From: Phytohabitans rumicis
GTDB lineage: Bacteria > Actinomycetota > Actinomycetes > Mycobacteriales > Micromonosporaceae
Reading direction: 5' to 3'
Assembly (NCBI RefSeq): GCF_011764445.1
Contig: NZ_BLPG01000003.1
Coordinates: forward strand, 1-64,000
Length of the DNA: 64,000 bases
This document shows, in pieces, positions 58,361 through 64,000 of the stretch; within the stretch, counting starts at the first letter, position 1, and every line of letters begins with the position of its first letter. A program made the translations under genes and the position numbers. The notes beneath the pieces are model-generated. The model was not told the DNA's origin. It made no database searches and saw only the letters and a list, made by a program, of their open reading frames with translations.

Positions 58361-59460
58361 TCACGGGGTCACTCGGAGGATCAGGTCGTAGTCGGGGCCA
58401 GCATGGCCGTTGGTCAGCACCCACAGCGACCCGTCCGGTGCCGGCGTCACCTGCCGGAGCCGGCCGTACTCGCCGGTGAGCAGCTGCTCGGCCGACGAGC
58501 CGTCGGTGTTGATCCGGTAGAGCCGCTCCCCGCGCAGGCAGGCGACCCAGATCCGGCCGTCGAAGTAGGTGATGCCGCTGGGTGAGGCGTCGGCGGGTTT
58601 CCACGTCGCGATCGGGTCGGTGAACTCGGGCTCCCCGCCGGTGCCTTCCACCTCCGGCCAGCCGTAGTTGGCGCCGGGCTCGATCCGGTTCAGCTCGTCG
58701 AGGTTGTGGTGGCCGAACTCGGAGGCGTAGAGCTGGCCCTTGTCGTCCCAGGCGAGTCCCTGTGGGTCGCGCAGCCCCAGCTGTAGACCGGTGAGCCCGC
58801 CATCGGGTTGCCCGGTGCGGGTTTGCCTTCTGGCGTGATCCGGAGGATCTTGCCGCCCAGGTCGTTGCGGTCCTGGGCGCGGGGACGGTCGTCGGCTTCG
58901 CCGGTGGTCACGTAGAGCATGCCGTCCGGGCCGAACCTGATCCGCCCGCCGTTGTGGATCTGTCCCGGGGTGATGCCGGTCAGGATCGGCTCGAGGGGTG
59001 CTGGCGAGTCCAGCCGCAGCCGGCTGATCCGGCTGTCCCGCGCGGTGGTGTGGAAGATGTAGATCCAGCCATCCTGCTGGTAGGAGGGGGAGACCGCCAC
59101 GCCTTGCAGCCCGCCTTGGACGGCTGGTTGGGCGATCTCAGTGATGGTCCGGGCCTCGGTGAGCTGCCCGTCCGGGCCGACCTTCCGCAGCCGGCCGGTC
59201 TCGCGCTCGGTGACCACCGCCGACCCGTCGGGCAGGAAGGCCAGGTCGAAGGGCATGCGCAACCCACTCACGATCGGTTCCACGGCCGCCGGCTTCATCG
59301 CCGGCGCGTCGTGCACGGTCGGGCGGGCCCACCAGCCGTAGAAGGAACCGTACGAGTAAATCCCGACCGTGGCCGCCACCACGAGCAGGCCGGCAAGGCC
59401 ATATATGAGGATCCAGCGCCACCGCACGCGGAGATCGTAGGCGTGCTCGAATCTGATCAT
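58361..59460 (-). pseudogene. PQQ-dependent sugar dehydrogenase (GSDH family), frameshifted
   Basis: A membrane-anchored N-terminus (WILIYGLAGLLVVAATVGIYSYG) leads into a beta-propeller: SGLRMPFDLAFLPDGSAVVTERETGRL, GLQGVAVSPSYQQDGWIYIFHTT and GQIHNGGRIRFGPDGMLYVTTGEADD, all characteristic. Near 58780 one base is missing; the shifted frame continues VYSWGLRDPQGLAWDDKGQLYASEFGHHNLDELNRIEPGANYGWPEVEG to LTNGHAGPDYDLILRVTP. The rejoined length, about 366 residues, is normal. It oxidises aldose sugars outside the cell. Confidence 0.85.
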
Positions 59461-59493
59461 TCACGTCGAAACGATGGCCGTTGGCTGAAGAAT

Positions 59494-60377
59494 TCAAGGC
59501 TTCGCGAGGAAGCCGGTGACACTGGTACCGCGGATGCTGGCGCGGAAGGCGATCGGTGTGCTGCCAACCCGCTGATGGAAGTACTTGCTGAAGTTGGTGG
59601 CGCTGGTGAAGCCGAGCCGGGCGGCGATCTGGGCGGCGGTGTGGTCGCTGTGGGCGAGCAGCCGTTTGGCTTCCAGGATGGTGCGGCGGTCGATGAAGTC
59701 CTTGGCGTTGACGCCGGCCGCGGCCTGTGTGGCACGCGACAGCGTACGGGCGGAGTAGCCGAGGGCGTTGGCGTAGTCCTCGAGCCGGCGGGTGCGGGCG
59801 AAGTCCCGTTCGACCGCGTCGCGGAAGCGCAGGAAGGTGTCGCTGGGCTCGGGCGTCGAGCTGCCGGGCAGTGCGCTCAGGTGCGAAAGGCGGAGCACGA
59901 GTACGGCCAGCAGGTGCCGTAGCACGGTCTGCCGCACGTCGAGCGGGAGCTTGCCGGGCCGGCGAAGGCGTGCGAGAGGTGCTCGGCGGCGCTGGTCAAC
60001 CGCTGGTGGTCGGCATCATCCGGCTCATAGACAACAGGGGCGTGCGCATCGTTCAAATGGGCGCCAGCGGCCGTGGCCCGATCGAGGAAGTCCGACTCGA
60101 ACAGGATCAACGTGCCGTCGACCTCGTGCAGGTCGCCCCACTGCTGGACCTGGCCAGGGCGTACCCACAGCCACATGCCCGGGACGAGGGCGTACCCGGT
60201 GAAGTCGACGGTGTGCCACAGCGTGCCGCGTACCAGCGTGAGCAGGTGATGGAACGTGGGCCGCAGCGGCCGGTCCTGATGGCTGCGGCCGATACGCGAT
60301 CGCAACTGCTCGACGCTCATGACCTCAACCCCGGCGGGGTGCCGGCCGGGCGGCGAACCCGAGCTCGCGGATCCCAT
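59494..60377 (-). pseudogene. AraC-family regulator, frameshifted
   Basis: The N-terminal sensor part contains TLVRGTLWHTVDFTGYALVPGMWLWVRPGQVQQWGD, a cupin-like AraC segment. Near 59950 the frame shifts, and the rest reads LDVRQTVLRHLLAVLVLRL and the HTH domain RLEDYANALGYSARTLSRATQAAAGVNAKDFIDRRTILEAKRLLAHSDHTAAQIAARLGFTSATNFSKYFHQRVGSTPIAFR. Both helix-turn-helix units are complete. It probably controls a nearby gene. Confidence 0.8.
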
Positions 60378-60483
60378 GGTCCGCTGCTTGTCGGTTTTTT
60401 ACCATCACAGGTCGTCACCGTACCCGGTTATGCCCGATGTTCGCTTCTAGCGTGGACTTGGTAGCACAGGGAAGGTGGCGGGC

Positions 60484-60705
60484 ATGGAGCGCTTACGCGT
60501 GACGTACGCCTTCGACGCCTAATGCGGCTGGTGCTTCGGTTTTGCTCCGGCGCTGCGGGGCTCGTTTACCGCGACGCCGCGTCCGAAATCGGCCTCGACC
60601 CTGCGCGGACCTTTCCCAGCCTGCTGCTGCACGACCGCACCGGCGGACCGGTGTCGTCGGCACTGAGCATGACCGCCGCCCTAGAGCGGTTTCCGACATG
60701 CGGCA
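60484..60705 (+). pseudogene. DsbA-family oxidoreductase remnant with nonsense codon
   Basis: From ATG 60484 the reading is MERLRVTYAFDA, then TAA at 60520, then CGWCFGFAPALR. DsbA-type proteins read YCGWC here, so TAC became TAA. After ALR most of the fold is missing; a further piece in another frame (ASEIGLDPARTFPSLLLHDRTG) resembles the C-terminal cis-Pro region. About 70 of about 210 residues remain. Confidence 0.6.
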
Positions 60706-60733
60706 CTACCACCAGAGACAGGAGAAGATCGTC

Positions 60734-61492
60734 ATGACCGCCAAGGACATCGTTCTGACCGCAGCCGGGCAACTGTTCGGTGACCAGGACCCGTCAGCCG
60801 TCGACCGGTGGGTCGCGGCCGACTACGTCCAGCACAGCAGCCTGGCCGCCGACGGCCCCGACGGCGTCCGCGCGCTCGTGGAGCACCTGCCGGACGGCTT
60901 CCGCTACGACCTGCACCGGGTCATCGCCGACGGCGACCTGGTCGCGCTCCACGGCACCTACCACGGATTCGGCCCCGCCCCGCTCGTCGCGTTCGACATC
61001 TTCCGCGTCGCCGACGGCAGGCTGGCCGAGCACTGGGACGCCCTCGCCCCGGTGGTGGACACGACCGTGTCCGGCCGCTCCCAGACCGACGGCCCGACCG
61101 AGGTCACCGACCTGGACAAGACCGACGCCAACCGCGAACTCGTCGTCGGGTTCGTCGAGACCGTCCTCAAGGCCGGCAAGGTCGACGCCATCACCGACTA
61201 CCTGAGCACCGAGCAGTACCACCAGCACAACCCCGGCATCGGCGACAACCTCGACGGCCTGGCGGCCGCCCTCGGCGCGCTGGCCGTACAGGGCATCAGC
61301 ATGGTGTACGACACGGTGCACAAGGTCGTCGCCGAAGGCAACCTCGTCCTGACCGTCGCTGAGGGACGCTTCGGTCCCACCCCGACCGCCTTCTACGACC
61401 TGTTCCGCGTCGAGAACGGCAAGATCGTCGAACACTGGGACGTCACCCCGGAGATCAAGACCGACCTGCCACACGGCAACGGCCTGTTCTGA
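60734..61492 (+). CDS. Duplicated SnoaL-like (NTF2-fold) protein
   Basis: A 252-residue protein made of two SnoaL/NTF2-like domains: VDRWVAADYVQHSSLAADGPDGVRALVEHLP ... LVAFDIFRVADGRLAEHWDALAPV (residues about 20-112) and AITDYLSTEQYHQHNPGIGDNLDGLAAALGAL ... FYDLFRVENGKIVEHWDVTPEI. The repeated FDxFRVxxGRxxEHWD signature is clear. Such proteins act as cyclases, isomerases or ligand binders; the role here is unknown. GACAGGAGAAG lies upstream of the ATG. Confidence 0.88.
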   Translation: MTAKDIVLTAAGQLFGDQDPSAVDRWVAADYVQHSSLAADGPDGVRALVEHLPDGFRYDLHRVIADGDLVALHGTYHGFGPAPLVAFDIFRVADGRLAEHWDALAPVVDTTVSGRSQTDGPTEVTDLDKTDANRELVVGFVETVLKAGKVDAITDYLSTEQYHQHNPGIGDNLDGLAAALGALAVQGISMVYDTVHKVVAEGNLVLTVAEGRFGPTPTAFYDLFRVENGKIVEHWDVTPEIKTDLPHGNGLF

Positions 61493-61651
61493 TCCATGTT
61501 CACCGGCTACTCGGTCGGCCTCGACCGCTACCGCCGGCTCATCGACCTCGATCGGCCGTTCCACCCCGCCGCCGGTCCGGAAGCGCCCGAAGCGTTCGAG
61601 GACCTGGTCGACAAGCTGCTCGGCCTCTCAGGGGTGAGAGAAACCACGTAC

Positions 61652-61682
61652 TTGACAATTCAATTGAACTCTCAACTAGATT
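61652..61682 (+). promoter_or_regulatory. AT-rich promoter/operator before Tat-secreted protein gene
   Basis: TTGACA at 61652 overlaps the palindrome TTCAATTGAA (61659-61668), with TAGATT near 61677 as a loose -10. The AT content stands out in this genome. The sequence suggests a regulated sigma-70-type promoter. Confidence 0.5.
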
Positions 61683-61730
61683 GGGCCAGGACGTCGAGAA
61701 GCGGATCTCGACCGATCTGGGAGGCATCAC

Positions 61731-62336
61731 ATGATCAACCGACGCTCGGTCCTTCGTGGCGGTGGCGCCGCCGCCCTGGGCATGTTGGCGATCGCCGCGA
61801 TCGAGAGCGGCGCCGAGCCTGCCTCGGCCGCCGTCACCTCGTCCGCGTTGCTCGGCAACCCGGCGCAGACCGGCGAGTCGCTGCCGTTTCCCAAGCACCT
61901 GACGCGCGAGGAGCACCAGCACCTGAAGACCTTCGACGAGCTGGACTTCGTGGTGTACACCGGGCAGCAGTGGGACCGCCTGGGGGAGAGCCACGCACCT
62001 AACATCCGGGTGCACTGGCCCGACGGCCACTACACCGACGGCCTGGAGCAGCACATCGCTGACCTGAAGGGCCAGTTCGTATGGGCGCCGGACACCCGGA
62101 TCTCCGAGCACCCGATCCGGGTCGCGAAGGGAAACCTGACCGCGGTTACCGGAGTCACCCACGGCACCTTCTCCCGCCCGATGCCGGACGGCAACGGCGG
62201 CTTCATCCAGCCGACCGGCAAGAAGTTCGCGATGAACATGGTTACCGTCGGGCTCTGGAACAAGCGCGGCGTCATGGACGAAGAGTTCCTCTTCTGGGAC
62301 TCGCTCAGCTTCATGCAGCAGATCGGGCTGGCCTGA
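61731..62336 (+). CDS. Tat-secreted SnoaL-like (polyketide cyclase type) protein
   Basis: A 201-residue protein with a Tat signal (INRRSVLRGGGAAALGMLAIAAIESGAEPASAA; twin Arg at residues 4-5). The mature part is NTF2/SnoaL-like: NIRVHWPDGHYTDGLEQHIADLKGQFVWAPDTRISEHPIRVAKGNLTAVTGVTHGTFS and FAMNMVTVGLWNKRGVMDEEFLFWD. This is an ester-cyclase-type fold outside the cytoplasm; the substrate is unknown. GGGAGGC is just before the ATG. It may be related in function to the duplicated SnoaL protein upstream. Confidence 0.88.
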   Translation: MINRRSVLRGGGAAALGMLAIAAIESGAEPASAAVTSSALLGNPAQTGESLPFPKHLTREEHQHLKTFDELDFVVYTGQQWDRLGESHAPNIRVHWPDGHYTDGLEQHIADLKGQFVWAPDTRISEHPIRVAKGNLTAVTGVTHGTFSRPMPDGNGGFIQPTGKKFAMNMVTVGLWNKRGVMDEEFLFWDSLSFMQQIGLA

Positions 62337-62429
62337 CTGCCGGTGCCCGATAGCAGCCGGTCGGTGGCGTGGCCGGCCGGCTGCAGGACGCGGGGTGTCG
62401 AGGTCGGCGAATGGTGACGCGCATCGGGA

Positions 62430-62650
62430 TCAGAACTGGTACGGCCCAAACCGTCCCCACGCGACGAGCACGAGCAGAGCGATGTAGACAAGGTTCACCG
62501 CGGCCGCCGCGCGCTCGGAGCGACGCAGATGCACCACGGAACCACCGAGGACAAGGGCTAACCCGCCGACGGCGGCCAGTGGGACGAGTACGGGGACGAT
62601 GTTCAGCGCGCCGGGCAGGAGAAGGCCGATGAGCTGACCGCCATCTGATC
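62430..62650 (-). pseudogene. DoxX-like membrane protein, C-terminal fragment
   Basis: GQLIGLLLPGALNIVPVLVPLAAVGGLALVLGGSVVHLRRSERAAAAVNLVYIALLVLVAWGRFGPYQF reads through to a TGA at 62430. This is the C-terminal half of a DoxX-like protein. The N-terminal helices and start are missing. Confidence 0.6.
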
Positions 62651-62676
62651 GCGTGGGCCACGACGCACAACTGGCG

Positions 62677-64000
62677 TCACGGGGCCATCGTTACCCGGCG
62701 TACCTCGATCTCGTCGAACCGCGCGACCACCTCGGAGTTGGCCACGCCGTCCTTCAGGGTGGGCAGCGCGGTGAGCGTGCTGTCCGCCTGCCCGGCCATC
62801 ACGATGTAGTCGATGCTGGCGGTGCCGTGCGGCAGCTTCTCCCGCATGACCTCCGGGTCCTGGTCGACCTTCCACAGCCACACCGGATTCTGGAAGCCGG
62901 CGAGTGTGAGGTCCATCCAGATGTAGTCGTCGGTGATCACCACCGCGTCGCGGGGCACGTGCTGCACGACCCAGCGGGTGGCGGCCCGCGAACCGGCATC
63001 GCCATCCACTGTGGACTGGTCGCGGAGGGTGCCGGCCCAGGCGGGTGCGACGAATACGGCGAAGGCGGCCGCCGCCGCCGCGGCGACGGGCACCCGGCCG
63101 GCACGCCGCCACCAGCGGGGTAGCACGGCATTGCCGGCTGCAGCCGCGTCCGCGCCGCCATCGCGCGCAGGCGCCGCGAGGCGGACGCAGCTCAAAGCGC
63201 CACCCACCAGCAGCGCCGCGAACGGCAGCAGCGCGATAACGTACGCGAACGGCAGGTAGCCGCCGCGCAGCATCATCACCACCTGGATGAGCAGCGCCAG
63301 CGCGATCGGCCGCAGCTTGCGTACGGCCAGGCCGAGCGGGATCAGCAGCACACCGGATAGCAGCAGCCAGGGGTCGATGTCGGTCCAGGACTTCGCCAGG
63401 CTGAACGTGCCGCTGCCGGTGTCGAGCAGGCTCCCGCTGCCGGACCGGCCGAACAGCTGCCACCAGATCGCCCAGCCGAGGCTGACGTGTCCCTCGCCCG
63501 GCAGCAACTCGTTCTTCAGCAGAGCATAGATCGGGTACGACGCGACGAGCGCCCCGAACGTCGTGAAGAAGACGCTGACGTTCCACACGCGGGTGCGCCG
63601 GTCGGTGTGCTGCACCAGCAGCCACACCAGCGCCGGTAGCAGGATCGCGATGGTCTCCTTGGTCAGCGCCGCGCCCGCCATGCAGACCGCGCTCCAGAAT
63701 GCCGCGCCGAGGCTGCGCCGTGGGGAGGCGGCGATGGCGAACGCGGCCAGGATCCACATGGTGGCCAGGTTGTCCAGGAACACCATGCGGTGGAAGTAGA
63801 CGGCCAGCGGGCTGAGTCCGAACAGGAGCACCACGACCGATGCGCTGGCCCGGTGCAAGCGCAGGCGCCGGGCCAGCAGGAAGAGGAACGCACAGCTCGC
63901 CAGCAGCGTGAGGACCATGAACTCGCGACCGACCATGATGGCGCTGGGCGCCCGGTCGAAGCCGTCGGTCACCCACGCGTACCCGGCGATCATCGCCCAG
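62677..64000 (-). CDS. Membrane glycosyltransferase (family 39-like), 5' end outside the window
   Basis: At least 439 residues, still open at the window edge (…WAMIAGYAWVTDGFDRAPSAIMVGREF). It has about ten hydrophobic helices and the GT39/ArnT-like loop LAVYFHRMVFLDNLATMWILAAFAIAASPRRSLGAAFWSAVCMAGAALTKETIAILLPALVWLL. The C-terminal extracytoplasmic part (RDAVVITDDYIWMDLTLAGFQNP) is soluble. It transfers sugar from a polyprenyl-phosphate donor to an envelope acceptor. Confidence 0.8.
   Translation of the reverse strand, partial: WAMIAGYAWVTDGFDRAPSAIMVGREFMVLTLLASCAFLFLLARRLRLHRASASVVVLLFGLSPLAVYFHRMVFLDNLATMWILAAFAIAASPRRSLGAAFWSAVCMAGAALTKETIAILLPALVWLLVQHTDRRTRVWNVSVFFTTFGALVASYPIYALLKNELLPGEGHVSLGWAIWWQLFGRSGSGSLLDTGSGTFSLAKSWTDIDPWLLLSGVLLIPLGLAVRKLRPIALALLIQVVMMLRGGYLPFAYVIALLPFAALLVGGALSCVRLAAPARDGGADAAAAGNAVLPRWWRRAGRVPVAAAAAAAFAVFVAPAWAGTLRDQSTVDGDAGSRAATRWVVQHVPRDAVVITDDYIWMDLTLAGFQNPVWLWKVDQDPEVMREKLPHGTASIDYIVMAGQADSTLTALPTLKDGVANSEVVARFDEIEVRRVTMAP

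Noticed and set aside
61496-62002. A plus-strand frame beginning MFTGYSVGLDRYRRLIDLDRPF
   Set aside because: The first 45 residues look protein-like, but it runs through an AT-rich promoter and then overlaps the well-supported Tat-secreted protein in another frame. No family is recognised.

Overview
The window is about 70% GC, packs its genes tightly with many 4-bp ATGA/GTGA overlaps, and uses GTG and TTG starts. This points to a high-GC actinomycete, and the family mix (DUF2252, DUF6153, CinY-like protein, F420/PPOX-type proteins, DevR-type regulator) would fit a relative of Micromonosporaceae; that placement is inference. No rRNA, tRNA or CRISPR array was recognised.

The window is dominated by a hypoxia/dormancy island resembling the Mycobacterium tuberculosis DosR (DevR) regulon. 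(i) 3.1-11.7 kb: an ArsR regulator followed by a six-gene membrane oxidoreductase in the order of M. tuberculosis Rv0081-Rv0087. Its large subunit lacks the Ni-binding cysteines, so it is an Ehr-type (energy-converting hydrogenase-related) complex, not a hydrogenase. (ii) 26.8-40.3 kb: universal stress proteins, Acg/Rv3131-type nitroreductase-fold proteins, CBS and CBS+BON proteins, a DevR-like response regulator with only a fragment of its kinase, an AdhP-like alcohol dehydrogenase and a split-barrel flavin/F420 protein. (iii) 40.3-48.2 kb: a complete narGHJI-narK nitrate respiration operon. (iv) 48.3-57.2 kb: two more Acg proteins around a CtpF-like P-type ATPase, a split-barrel protein, a second CBS+BON protein, a flavodoxin, remnants of PflA and PPDK, and a DUF4389 protein.

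Reading the intergenic regions by eye reveals a recurring box, GGGAC-N4-GNCCC, often followed by TG(A/T)CC. It lies upstream of most transcription units of the island, including narG, devR, adhP, both CBS+BON genes and four of the five Acg genes. It is close to the DosR half-site spacing and probably defines one regulon controlled by the DevR-like protein at 33.7 kb. The ArsR genes carry their own inverted-repeat operators.

The flanks differ in content. 0.3-2.6 kb is a small flavin reductase/amidase catabolic cluster. 14-20 kb holds a membrane protein, a MacB-type ABC exporter (with a Walker B Asp-to-Val change) and a DUF6153-DUF305 pair. 20-26.8 kb has a flavin monooxygenase, a zinc alcohol dehydrogenase, a truncated stress protein, a SHOCT protein, a DUF2252 protein and a CinY-like secreted protein. 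57-64 kb has a hydrolase, a sugar dehydrogenase, an AraC regulator, SnoaL-like proteins, a DsbA-like pseudogene and a truncated glycosyltransferase at the edge.

A striking feature is damage. About twenty genes carry single-base frameshifts or clean internal losses (Ehr subunits, DUF294, exonuclease, flavodoxin, GAPDH, DUF2202, PPDK, DevS), whereas the nar operon, P-type ATPase and ABC permease are intact. This is either assembly error in a draft or regional gene decay; the sequence alone cannot decide which.
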